In this document: positions 22,594 through 33,973 of the stretch, piece by piece | Layout of the letters: the number at the start of each line of letters is the position of its first letter | Position numbering within the stretch: the first letter of the stretch is position 1 | Made by a program: the position numbers and the translations under genes | NCBI GenBank assembly: GCA_015501055.1 | Contig: JADNYV010000071.1 | Coordinates: 62,001-126,000 of the forward strand | Source: Mucidula mucida | Lineage: Eukaryota > Basidiomycota > Agaricomycetes > Agaricales > Physalacriaceae | Direction of reading: 5' to 3' | DNA length: 64,000 bases | The notes under the pieces: generated by a model | Told to the model about the DNA's origin: nothing | Database searches by the model: none | The model's input: only the letters and a program-made list of their open reading frames with translations

Positions 22594-25352
22594 ATGGCGC
22601 GAGACACTGATGGAACATCTACAACCAGCAAGAAGAGTGATGCCTGGAGATTTTTCCATGACTCTGGACGCAAATACAGGACCGACAAGACCCATCACGA
22701 AGCACGGTGTCTAGGATGCTTGAAGAAGATAGATAGCGCTCTCAAAAAGTACGATGCCGATCAAGTTAGCCGTGGACTGCTCCCGCGCACTGAGGCACGA
22801 ACAAGTAGTCAGCTGCGCAACCAAGGTGTGCCGGACATCATAATCCATTGCACCAGTGATTGACACGGTGTAGCTGTCCGAGATCTCAATCCCATCTGTG
22901 GAAAGATTGATGCTTTGAAACGACACATAACCAAGTGTGACGACGCTGGGGATGCGGCAAAAACGTGGTGTGCTGGAGAGAAGGTTAAGGAAGTAACATC
23001 GAAGCTGGCGCAAGAGACTGCCGAAGGAAATGAGGGAGGGGTCTCGCAGTTACCGGGGAAGCAGAAGAAGCAATCAGTCTTTGGAATTGTACAAGCTAAG
23101 CCATTCACGAAGAAGGAGCAGATCGAGTATGAACACAACGTCCTCAAGCTGACTGTTGCACTGAATGCGGCCTGGCGTGGGGTCGACATTCCTTTTGTCC
23201 GTTGGTTCTTCGACAAATATGTTCCCAGTGGACATCTCCCTCACCGCCAGCAACTCTCATCCCGTATCCTCAACGAGGAAGTCGACACAATCACGGAGGA
23301 TATCAAAACTGAAGTTCACGGTCTCTATGGCACGGGCTCTGTTGACGGTTGGAGCACAAAGAAGGATGCAGTCCAAACCACAGGTCTCAATGTTTTTGGA
23401 AAGGTTAGTCTCACATCGCGTCGTGTACGGATCATGTACATAATGCTTCTATCTAGGAATATCCTCTCAATATGCACGTCACAACTCCGGAGCGCAAGAC
23501 ATCGGCAAATCTACTACAGCACGTCCTCAAGGACATCGAGATCATGACTGTGACTTGGGGCATTGTCTTAGTCGCGTGGGCCTGTGATTCTGGTGGCGAT
23601 TCAAAGGGTCTCCAACGACTACTGCTCAAGATAATGCCATGGATTATCGCGATACCTTGTTGGGCACATCAGGTACACGCTTTTACTGCAGAGTCGACGT
23701 GCTTCTTTTCTAATCCTTTCCAGATGAATCTCATTGCAGGTGATTATCTGATTAAGTCTGACTCTCGGGTCATCGACGTCCTTGAGCAATGCCTCCTGGT
23801 TATCAACTGCTTTCTTGGCCACAAGCGAGCGCACAGCATGCTTGAAAATGAGCAAGACAGGGAGGAATCGGCTCGACACCTTACTTTTATCCGTGCCGGC
23901 ATCACACGATGGACGACACACTATTTGTCAATGCGACATCTCCTAGAGCTCAAAAAGGTTCTCCGGTCCCTTGTGCTCCGCGACGAGGATATTCTGCTCA
24001 CAGCTGGTGGTGACAAAGAAGAGCAAGTCGAAGCCGCTCAAGCCATCATTGACATCATTGAAGACCGAGACTTTTGGGCTGGTGTTGCTCGGTACGATAA
24101 AGTTGCTGCTTTCAATTCCGCGACTAACAAATCGACAGGACAAAGATCTATCTTGAGCCATTGGCGTATGCAACTAATGTTGCTCAAGGCGCCTCAACAC
24201 GTCTCGATCACATTCTCGTCACTCTTGCTACCCTCCACCGCACATACTCCGTAGAGTCTGATGTCTTCAACAATCCTGTCGCTTCAGCTGCACTCCTCAA
24301 AAGTCTTCAGAAGAGGTGGGCTGCCTTGAAGACAGACCAGGATGTCTATCTCGTTGCCGTCTTCCTTAATCCATACTTCCGTGCCTTTTTCTTCAATGAC
24401 TCAGATGATGCTCCCCATTCCCTCTCGCGCATCGGCTTCTATGGACTTGTAAAGCGTGTCTACAAGCGTGTCTTCCGTCTTGAAGCTGGTGATGATGTCC
24501 CGCCGGAGCTCTTTTTGAATTACTTGCAGTATTACGACGGAGAAGGACATTTCAAAAGGACAAGCTCTGACTGGATGAGTTCAAGCAAGAGTATAAAGGA
24601 CAGGTACGTCTCAACCGTCTTGCTTATGCTTGTATTTACCCGTACAAAAGGATACCGTTCAATTTATGAACACCGTATGGAAAGGTCTCCCAAAATCCAA
24701 TCCTCTAGCAAGACTTGCTTTGCTTGTCCTGTCGATTGTAGCAAACTCAGCAGGCATCGAGCGGCACTATAGCAAGCTTGGTCACATCTACCAGGACAAG
24801 CACCGGAGCCTCCTCGACCCAAAACATGCTCACAAAACTGCAATGGTAAGCCGGTCCATTAGATTGCAGTTCCCGGAGAAGCCGCGCGCAAAACGAAGCT
24901 TTATCCGGGTTGACCACAATGTTTCTGCTGTATTATTGGATGCAGATATACACATAGACGCCGAGACAGACGCGAACATGGATGCAGATGTCGACATGGA
25001 TGAGGAGAGGGAGGACGATGACTCAGACGATGCCCGTGGTGCCCAAGGACTTCTTCGTTCGCATCGCCGCCTAGCTGCAGATGACAATGACGGGTCCGGT
25101 TCTGATGAGTCTGACAACGACAACAATCCTCCCGTACCTGCAGTTCCTCGTGTTACACTGCACTTCGGACTTAACGAGCGCATTGCGCTGAAGGATCTTT
25201 TTCATTTTGACGAGCAGCGACGTGAAAGTCCGTGGGGAGGTACCATGTGGATGTTTCAGGTGGTGGGGAACGTACTGTTAAGGAAGAGCTTTGGTTCTAT
25301 GACAACACAGAGGCAAATGATGAGACGGGTGCTGAAGATGCACCAATGGTAG
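22594..25352 (+). pseudogene. hAT transposase, probably frameshifted
   Basis: Several exons encode a hAT transposase. The N-terminal BED-like zinc finger is split by an intron (RCLGCLKK, then LKRHITKC). Catalytic marks are VDGWSTKKD, ACDSGGDSKG and the C-terminal dimerisation region NPLARLALLVLSIVANSAG followed by IERHYSKLGHIYQDKHRSLL. Good splice sites are kept, for example GTTAGT near 23404 with CTAG before 23458. An acidic tail (DADVDMDEERED) ends at 25352. Near 24570 the reading frame before (GEGHFKRTSSDW) and after (LDEFKQEYKGQ, spliced to DTVQFMNTVW) differ by one base and no intron reconciles them, so the copy is likely disabled. A sequencing error or an unrecognised intron could also explain this. 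Confidence 0.8.
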
Positions 25353-25379
25353 TAGATTAACATTACAGTAGCTAGAACC

Positions 25380-26444
25380 CAGACTCCTTCCCATTCGCTC
25401 TTACGCCCAGCGAAATAATCTCACTTCCTTGGGCGGAGGGAAAGATCTAGAATAGATGACAAATGTATTTTAATCTAATCTACTTGATATCTATTTCTTA
25501 TCTCTTATCTCCCTTATCTTAGCACTCCCATCAAACCTTAATTATTTAGCTAGGGCGTAAGAGCGACTGACATAACTTGCAAGGATTGTTTGTTTGGCTA
25601 CAGCCTTTGATGCGGATCGTGGTGGCCTCATGCCCGACTATCGATGGGCGCATTGCGTCCCGCTGCCTCATGCACTTTAGAATAACAAAGGGAATGAAAT
25701 TCATTTATTTTTCTCTAAGACTACCATGATGTCCACGATTTTAATTGCCAGTGGCCTTCTTGCCCTAATCTGCGCCATACTCAAAATGCGCCATGGCTGT
25801 CTATCCCAAAACATGGACCACGGGATCGACGACAATGATATGCCGTCACTGGTCGACCCAGACAGCCCGTCGCTCCCGTTGATGCCCTTGCCCAACCCGA
25901 ACATCATTATCCATCCTGGTAACTTACAGCCCATGCTCTTTGTTGCCGGTGATCGTATGACTGTAACGCGACATACTGTCAGCGAATAACACATCGGTGA
26001 GAATTTACACCTACTAGTTTAATCTCCGCGCGCGCTAAGAAAATGAAACAAGCAGGGACGTACGCCGAAGGCCTTTTCCACCATGTCCTGGGCCTCGGTG
26101 TCGGACTCGGGCATACAATGACATTTCTTCTTTGGCTCGGACATGAGGCTCGCGACTTGTGCGTCTTCTGATGGAGGATCCTGTGGCTGTGTAGAATTTT
26201 GGAAGTCGGCTTGCCTTGCTCGCAGCAGCTGGACGGTGTTGCCAAACAAACAGCACCCTACAAGTTATGCCAGTCGCTCTTACGCCTTAGCAGAATAATT
26301 AAGGTTTGGAGTACTTATATAAGCATCAATATTTCGATCGAGGGTTCAATTCGCGTTCAAACCAAATATATTTTACGCCACATATTATTGTACAGGGAAA
26401 TGAGATTATTCTGCTAGGCGTAAGAGCGAATGGGAAGGAGTCTG
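25380..26444. mobile_element. Nested foldback-type element with 9-bp target duplication
   Basis: It is flanked by GCTAGAACC at 25371-25379 and 26445-26453. The terminal inverted repeats are about 50 bp (CAGACTCCTTCCCATTCGCT and onward; near-identical at the right end). Each end is itself a hairpin: 25380-25577 and 26263-26444 both contain an inner inverted copy of the GCTCTTACGCC module, and the inner 42-bp arms (25536-25577, 26263-26304) also match each other in inverted orientation. The 0.7-kb middle has open frames at 25726-25989 (+) and 26019-26249 (-) but no transposase. A 9-bp duplication is usual for Mutator-like elements; the foldback ends are also consistent with that class. Non-autonomous by content. 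Confidence 0.8.
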
Positions 26445-26593
26445 GCTAGAACCTCTTTATACAATGTCACGGCGCTTTTTTAGCTCTTGACCCCTTGAAA
26501 TCGTGGGGTCAGGTCAGGTCAGAATCGACAGAACCTGACCCCGACTCTGACCATAGGTCATGACCCCGGGGTCAGGACAACACTGAAGAGCTA

Positions 26594-27895
26594 TGCTAGT
26601 AGTGCCGCATGGTTGTCACGCGCATGACGTGCGAAACAGGACTTCCTGCCTCGTTGTTCTTCGTCTTCACGTACGCTTTGATACTGACACCAACGACTAG
26701 GATGGTGTGAAGCACCACTCTGTTACGGCACCGACGCGAGGCGTGTTACACTAAATCCATCAGTCCCATTTGGATACCACATAGCTTTCGGGTTGAGGGG
26801 GCCAATGCGCCACACTCTGTATCTAAGATAATGTCAATCATACGGCTTCGAAGAAAATGTGATGTGCCTTTATGACAATCCATGATTGGTACAGACCTAA
26901 TGGATGATTGGACGCTACAGAATGGGCTCACCTCGTCGAATGATATCACAATGGCGCGTGCATCAAACAACAGCGATCATAGCGAGAGAACGCACCTTGA
27001 ACGCAGCGCTGACACTGACTAGTCTCGATACAGCACACAAATTACTGTAAGCGTCGCGGTCCGTTCAACGACGACGACACGGAATCTCCCCGTACAACCC
27101 GCGCCTCCTCTCCATCTCCGTCTCCTCCTTAGCCAGCCATCAACGACGATATCGGATACAGCGCCATGATTTACGGCAAACTAAAGTGCGCGCACTTAAA
27201 CAGTTTGTTTTGTTGCTATATTGCCGCCTCCAGGTGCCCGCGAGCTGAAAAAGATTGCTGTTGGTCTGAAGGATGCCCTTGTCGAGAATGGGGATTGTCA
27301 CTGCGCTGGATAACGGCAAGCCGAACGAGCATCACGACGTCGTTGTATTGATATGCATACGGCGCGTTTCCTTGCATTAAAAGATGAGGTCGTGATAGAG
27401 CGCTCGGGCGGCGACTCGCGGTCCACGTCCGGCATACGGACCGGATTACTAATACAGTTTAAGATCAGACCCTTATACAGGATCGATCATGTTATACGAC
27501 GGTCAAATTTCGTTCTCTCGCTCATGCTACTGCCCTCTTTTTGTTCAGACATTATTCTACATGTATCTAGGCATATTTCTAGGCTGCCTTACTCGCTCTC
27601 ACCCAGCACAAAAATTTGGAAATTCTCGATCTACTGCCCAGATCCGATCAATTTAGCCTGATCAGAAATTTGTGAGCCTCCGGCATGACACTGTAGCTTG
27701 TTCTGCATGTTCGTTATGGCTGGAACATGTCACTACACTTCATTGCTATATACAGAGAAGTTTCTAAGTTGGTGGGTGTGCATACAACCTCTGTAAAGCA
27801 TGTATGATAGCCACCGTTGATGACTTGATACTGCCGTAACGAGCACCTTCAAGCACCGGTTCTAGATGTTGCTGCTCACCCCACCTCCCTCCACA
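26594..27895. other. Intergenic, repeat remnant and decayed coding fragments
   Basis: The first 50 bp continue the direct repeat interrupted by the hAT. A short coding-like stretch (ARELKKIAVGLKDALVENGD, about 27238-27306, ending in TAA) follows a good acceptor (CCTCCAG) and may be the last exon of a lost small gene; I do not recognise it. No complete gene is visible. The left boundary of the pogo-like element should lie here but I could not find its inverted repeat. Confidence 0.45.
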
Positions 27896-30300
27896 ATGGT
27901 ACGCTACGCCAAATCAGATGAAAAGAAAGCACAACGAGCTAGTCGGGCGAAGGCAGAGCTGCAGGAAGAGGCAGTTTTGGCATACCTAAAGGAGCTTGAT
28001 AAAAAGGCCGCCGGCCTTAAATCTCTTGGTGCGCAAGCCATCTGCAATCGTTATATGGACCTCTATCATGCCCGAACTGGGAAATACATCAAGCTAAACC
28101 ATGCCACTATCATTAACCACGCCAACGGGAAGCGTACTCGTGCTCAGTGTAATACCGAGACGAAGGCTTGGTTAAAACCCGCCGAAGTCAAGGTTGTTAT
28201 TGCCTACATCATTGAAGTAGGCAACCAAGGGTTTCCCCTTAGCCACCGACGCCTGAAGGAGCATGTCGATGAAATCTTGCGCGAGCGGTTGGGAGCAGAC
28301 TTCCCAGAGACGGGTGTTGGCAAAAAGTGGACTCAATGCTTTCTTACAAAGCACTCCGATGAGATTCGCATGGCGTGGGCCTCTCCTCTCGACAAGAAAC
28401 GTGGACGAGCCGTTAATCCACATACCAACGAAGCCTATTTCACCCTCCTGCACGATACAATCAAGAAGAATGATATTGAAGAAGAAAATTCATACGCTAC
28501 GGACGAAATCGGCATTATCGACACATCCGGTACTCGAGAACGTGTCATGGGTGCTCGTCGTAAAGGCCCACAGTACCAGCAGTCGGGTAGTACACGAGAG
28601 AATACTACCGTCATTGTGACAATATGCGCAGACGGAACCACTACTTCACCGGCAGTCATATTCAAAGGTAGCGGTTATTGTACCAACTGGAGTGCTGATA
28701 AAAATCCTGCGGAGGCTTCGTGAGTATAATAATTACATTGAGCAAGACACACTAACCTTTGTGTAGAGTTGGATATTCCAAGAAGGGATGGACCAACGGC
28801 GAGATCGGCGTCGAATGGATCAAAGATTTTGATCATCAGACAAAGGCAAAGGCAAATGGAAAGGCTCGCTTACTCCTTGTCGACGGACATAATTCGCACT
28901 ACACGCGCGGATTTCTTCGATACGCTCGCATGCACAATATCCATGTCTTGTGCTATCCGGCACATGCGACACACATGTATCAAGGACTTGACATTGTCGT
29001 TTTCTCGGTACTCAAGCGCTACTTCCGAGAGGAACGGGACACTCATCGACATAAAACTGGAGAATCATTCAGCAAAAGCAACTTTCTGCTAATCTACGGA
29101 AAGGCTCACATTCGTGCTCTGACTCCCAGAACTATCAAATCGGCCTTTCGAAAGACTGGTGTCTGGCCGTACGATCCATCCGTTATCACTGAGGCAATGA
29201 AAGCACCTAGCAAAGACACTTCACTTGAAGCTTCACTGCCAGTTGTTCCACCTACTCCAGTTCGCGCCGTTGCGAAGCTCCTGACACATGCCCTATCAAT
29301 AAAACAGGACCTGTTCAATAACGATGACGATGACACGACGGGTCTTCCAGATTCAGAGAATCCCGACGATGACCCATTCGTGGATTGGCTGGAAACAGTC
29401 CACGAGGAAGTGGAACCGGTTGATGATAGCATCAGAGATGGCGAGGGCGCGAGTGGGGAGGTGGACCAGAGTGAGGCTGCAGATGGTCCATGCGCGCCAG
29501 CTTCCTCTTCCAGAGATGGAACACTTGGCATGGAAGCAGCCATCAAGGAAGCTGTCGAAATGCTCCAGAAATCCTCTTTATCCCTCTGCATGAAGTCTTC
29601 ATCAGCACCGCTCGAGCTCAAGGTGAACGCGCACATACCGATGTCATCGACAGATGCAGATGCCCTGGCTATCATGCCAAAGACTGCGAATGAGATCCGT
29701 CTCCTCGCCGCGCTTTGAGAATCCGAAGCAGAACGACTTCATCTGCGCCAGCGCACCGTCGAGCTCCAGGCAGCAAACATCCTCAATGAGGTATATTGCA
29801 AGTCCTTGCGCGAACAGCTTGCCTTTCAGGACGAGAAAAAGAGGAAGGGAAAGGGGAAAGGGAAGCTGGTTGGGGATGGCCTGCCGGTGCTTCTGACAAG
29901 TGATGAATTTTATGAGCGGGTTGTTGAGTTCGAGAAGGCACAGATTCAGAAGGAGCGCGGGAAGGAAGAGCGTGCGGCGAACAAGGAGTCATTACAGAAG
30001 GAGTTGGAGGAATGGAAGGTGTTGGTTGAGGAGAGGGAGGAGTGGATCAAAAACCGACGACTTGCTTGGGCCAAAGAGAAGGAGGATCACGCTGCAGAAA
30101 AGGCAAAATGGGCATTAAATAAGAAGGCAGGCAAGGTAAAAGGCAAGTTCACCAAGCCTACACCAAAGCTTGGGCCTCTTCCAGATGTCATTCCAAAGCC
30201 AAAACTGCAAACAAGCATTGCAGATGATGAGGCGGAGCTCGACGTGGCGGATGGTGACGAAGGACAGCGTGGAAACGATGACTCGGACGATTCGGAGTAG
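27896..30300 (+). pseudogene. Pogo/CENP-B-type DDE transposase, one nonsense codon
   Basis: Exons 27896-28719 and 28767-30300 read as one protein except for a TGA at 29716-29718. Domain order is a helix-turn-helix region (LGAQAICNRYMDLYHARTG), a Tc5/CENP-B-type DNA-binding region (WLKPAEVKVVIAYIIEVGNQ, LSHRRLKEHVDEIL), then the DDE_1 endonuclease with acidic residues in ATDEIGIID, LLLVDGHNSHY and MYQGLDIVVFSVLKRYF, and FRKTGVWPYDPSVI. After the stop the same frame continues 193 codons as a lysine/glutamate-rich coiled coil ending TAG at 30300. CGA-to-TGA at a CpG explains the stop. The 577-residue truncated product keeps the catalytic core. An in-frame ATG at 27866 is an alternative start. 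TIR and TA target site were not located. Confidence 0.85.
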
Positions 30301-31195
30301 CATCGGAGGTTATTCGGAGATGTCCGATGTGTCGTATAAAATGACTCATCTTGCTCAAAATGGTACAACCAGCTCCGTTGATCACATCACCTGTTCCGAA
30401 CGCCTGGCTCTGACTTCAGTTTCGACCGGGACAGCTTCACAACGATATATTCTATCATCTACATACAACCAAGGCCCTTCCCAAATTGTGTATAGCTGTG
30501 TGTATGGGAATTTCAATTTACTTGTATAACTGACCCGTCTTAAACTGTAGTCGGCATTTGCCCAACCGACCAACAACCGACCCTCAACCACTCAGGTCCC
30601 ACTTTCGTAGCATTTCGCGTCACCCATATGGTAATTCTCCGCGCAAAGACGCCAGTGAAAAGATGCCCTGTCCCAGATGATTGTATTTACATCAGTTGCA
30701 AGAATCTTGGAACTTCTTGGTTCAAAGTCTTCAGCAAAACGTGACCTCCTCAATACGTACGTGTTTACCTTTTTTCTTCTCACTGACATCAGATAGCATC
30801 TCAGGTGGCTTTTGAATACAGATGGACGTCGAATCTGTGCCGCTGATCCGTAGTACGCCACAATCTGGGAGGCTATTCAGCTCATTCAGATCGGAAATCA
30901 CGTAGTGTCACTTTCTCAGAACTCGTTACACTATACCTGGGTTATCAAGAGCTGCAACTTACGTTGATATGCACTACACACAGAGACCAGTTCAAGGTTT
31001 CGTCTCATGCCGCCTTCCCTCATACACCTAAAGGGTGCGCTAAAGCGGTCTGTACATCAGCACATGAACAACCTGGAAGCTTCATAGCGCCGCATTTCGA
31101 CCTCCTTCTTCCTTCTTCTTCCGATTCGCGCAAACAACTAGGTTTCCAGTATAAACTCCACCCATGACGCCTCACGGAGCATCTACATTCCCACC
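30301..31195. other. Intergenic, no gene seen
   Basis: The right end of the pogo-like element should lie within the first few hundred bases. Around 30550-30600 there are repeated CCGACC/CAACC motifs that could be subterminal repeats, unproven. The last 60 bp form the promoter of the former P450 gene. Confidence 0.4.
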
Positions 31196-33878
31196 ATGCC
31201 TCTCTCTGTCGTCGAGTTGAGCCTCATCGGCGCAATTTCTCTCGTTGTGCTAAAGACTCTGTTCTTTTCTCGGCCAGCTCGTCGCTTACCGCCCGGTCCT
31301 AAAGGTCTGCCCTTGTTAGGCAATCTGTTCAACTTCCCAGCTGTCGAGGAATGGGTTGTTTTCAAGGATCTTGGGGAGCAGTATAGTATGTTCTTTGTCC
31401 CATTATCGGTCGTCGTACGCTGATTTCGTTGGTAGACTCTGATATCATTTACTACAACGTTGCTCCTCGATCTACTCCGATAAGTACGTCCGTCGTTAGC
31501 ATTTGACCTACCTTTTACCGACTTCATGATGTAAACTTAGGCCGTCATTCGTCATGCTCAAGACATTGTGAGCAGTTGGACATGCTCTCTGTTCTTTCTG
31601 ACAAATCAACGCTTGCTGTAATAGGGTAGGATTTTCGTGGCACTTTGCTTTCCATCCGTACGGCGACCAGTGGAAGGGTACGCTTTCTCTCCGCCTTTCT
31701 TCTAACCATAGTCAATCAACATCCGAACAACAGAGCACCGCAAGATGTTCCACAAGTCGTTGGAAGGCCCCGTACTCACAGCCGTTCAACATCCACATAT
31801 CCTCGGTTCGGCTAGGTATTTGCTTTGCCGCATCCAAGAGAAACCGGATCGCTTCATGGAGGATTTACGATTGTGCGCCTCGATCATGCATACTTACTTA
31901 TTCGAGCGCTAAATACGTCCGATAGGTACGCGGGTCAAATCATCCTCCGCATTGCGTATGGCATCGAAGTCCTAGACAACGATGATCCCTTTATTATTGA
32001 AGCTGAAAAGGGTATGCACGCTATGGCTGTGGCGGCACGCCCGGGAGCGTTCCTAGTCGATACGTGGCCTAGCCTCCGATACGTGCCCTCTTGGGTGCCC
32101 GGCGCTGGTTTTAAGACGTGGGCGAAGGAAGCGAACAAATCCGCGACTGCGATGCGCGATGCGCCACTGAAGTTTGTGGAAAAGGCTATGGTTTGTTCTT
32201 TTTCGCAACCGTCTTCGGTACTAACTTATTTAGCCAAAGGCCGACGGAACCGCAAAACCTTCTGTCGGGTCGAAAATTCTTGCAGAGCTTGAGGAAACCG
32301 ATGCGGATAGTCAAGAGAATGTGACGATGTTAGGAAACGTCCTGGCTACGACCTATGCCGGTACGTATACTGTGCTAATGCATCTTCCTTACCTGATTCT
32401 TATGGTGAACAGCTGGGTCCGACACAGTCAGTGGCTCTCTTCTTATCAGATAGTCGAGTACTGATGTACCGTCTAATCAGACAGTTTCTGCTCTCGCGAC
32501 CGCCATCTTGGCCATGGTCCAGAACCCGTCCATTTTGAAGAAAGCGCAGGCCGACATTGATGCCGTCGTCGGGCACGACCGTCTTCCTGACTTTGGTGAC
32601 CGAAAAAAACGGGTTTTGACCCAATACACTGGGTATTCTCGTCAAAACCTCACAGAAAAAGAATTCAAGGAAAGGGAACTAGACAGAGCTTTATAGAGTA
32701 ACACAAGAGGACACAGAACCTGTCTGAGAGCCTGAAGTACGCAAAAAAGTCTTCCGCTGCCGCGGAACCCGGTAGTCAACGCGTTGCGTACGGTCTTCAC
32801 CGGAATTTCGGCAGTGACAGTCTGAAAAGCAATGAAGTCAAGTTTGAGTTGGTCTGCAGACAGATAAAGGACCTTATCCAGCTATCAGTGTACTCCTTGT
32901 TTTGTGCAAGAGAGCCAGTGGTCCAGAAGACGGATTTTCAGTAAACGCGCTACGTGCACAGCGTGGCAGGTAAGTGGATGACTAATCAAACAAGGACTTA
33001 CCTGCCATTCGGCGAATTTGGGCGTTGAAGAAGCCTCCCGGGACAGATAAACATGGGAGGAGACAGAATCAACATATATCCAACATTCTGAGCAGTGTTT
33101 ATGCTGCTGAGGCGCCAACCGAGCGAACAAGAATCGATATCGCGCCGTTGGGACTTACCTGCCATTGCCTATTTGGGATGCCGATCAGCGGCATGGCAGG
33201 TAAGTACCCAGCGGATCGGGTGATAAACCAAAAAAACTTCCCTACCTTGAGGCAATTTTGAAGGAAGTCCTCCGGTGGCGACTTGTGGCTCCTTTGGGTA
33301 AGTTGGTATACAATATGTGTCATGATGTGTTGTTGAAAGCGTCATGCGTACTAGCGGTACCACACAGGGTGACTCAGGACGATGAATATCGCGGCTACCA
33401 TATTCCCAAGGGCGCAACCATTGTTGGTAATTCATGGTCAGTCGTTGACTGCCTTGGCAGCTCTCATAAACCAAATTCCTATACAGGGCTATCCTCCACA
33501 ATAAAGCAGTTTACGGCGGAGATGTCAAGAACTTCAATCCAGATCGCTTCCTAAACGCTGACGGCACACTCAACGCCTCTATCCCACATCCGTCCGTTGC
33601 CTTTGGGTTCGGTCGTCGAGTCTGCGTCGGACAGGACCTCGCGGAAGATAGTATTTGGATAGGTATCACATCTCTGTTCGCAGCCTTTGATATCACAAAG
33701 GCTGTAGATAAATATGGCAGAGTAATAGAACCATCCGGTGAATTTACATCAGGAATGCTTTGGTGAGTATTCGTGTTCGCGCTCTAATCCAGTTAAACAC
33801 TCATTTACTATATGTGTTAGTCACCCGGTCCCATTCAAGTGCTCGATTCTGCCCCGGTCACGTACTTCGATCACCTGA
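31196..33878 (+). pseudogene. Cytochrome P450, broken by a MITE and an internal deletion
   Basis: The gene keeps a membrane anchor and Pro-rich hinge (RRLPPGPKGLPLLGNL), the C-helix region (FAFHPYGDQWK), the I-helix oxygen-binding motif (AGSDT), ExxR (EVLR), the FNPDRF motif and the heme loop FGFGRRVCVGQ with the Cys ligand. Two lesions are visible. First, a 619-bp MITE (32611-33229) sits between the J-K region and the K helix. Second, exon 2 (31436-31483) jumps from IIYYNVA straight to the sequence for IYSDK in another frame, so about 60-90 nt are missing. Splice sites elsewhere are intact, as is the C-terminus (stop 33876-33878). The family resembles basidiomycete CYP5144/CYP620-like enzymes in general form; I cannot name it. 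Both lesions imply loss of function. Confidence 0.85.
32611..33229. mobile_element. MITE inserted in the P450 gene
   Basis: The element is flanked by AAAAAAAC at 32603-32610 and 33230-33237. Its ends are imperfect inverted repeats: GGGTTTTGACCCAATACACT at the left, and GGTTTATCACCCGATCCGCT on the complement at the right, both followed by GGGTA. An 8-bp duplication fits a hAT-type MITE. Removing it leaves the P450 frame intact. The interior has four copies of a GGCAGGTAAGT / ACTTACCTGCC motif (about 32969, 32995, 33154, 33196), the last two forming a hairpin. It has no coding capacity. Confidence 0.85.
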
Positions 33879-33973
33879 CTGTGGCGCACAAGAATATATA
33901 AACACAACTCTCTGTTACGTGGAGCATACATGATGATCTCCTTTGAAAGATGTAGCAGGGTTAAAACCAGTGT

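Larger units (their letters stand above)
22369..26585 (+). mobile_element. hAT DNA transposon, 4.2 kb
   Basis: The element has an exact 8-bp target duplication, AAGAGCTA, at 22361-22368 and 26586-26593. Its ends are inverted: CAGTGTTG at 22369 and CAACACTG ending at 26585. Subterminal regions at both ends are packed with GGTCAGG/TGACC motifs (22380-22455 and 26505-26577), as expected for transposase-binding sites in hAT elements. Inside is one hAT transposase gene (22594-25352) on the plus strand. A second, unrelated element is nested at 25380-26444. A repeat elsewhere in the window provides the unoccupied site. Confidence 0.93.

Noticed and set aside
24830..25183. Minus-strand Ser-rich open frame
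   Set aside because: It is antisense to the acidic tail of the hAT transposase and is an artefact of its Asp/Glu codons.
29716..29718. Programmed read-through or selenocysteine at TGA
   Set aside because: No read-through context (CTA after the stop) or SECIS-like structure is seen, and basidiomycetes generally lack selenoproteins. A CpG mutation is simpler.
29719..30300. Separate lysine-rich gene downstream of the pogo transposase
   Set aside because: It continues the transposase frame with no promoter gap and has no good start before 29806. It is best read as the transposase tail after a nonsense codon.
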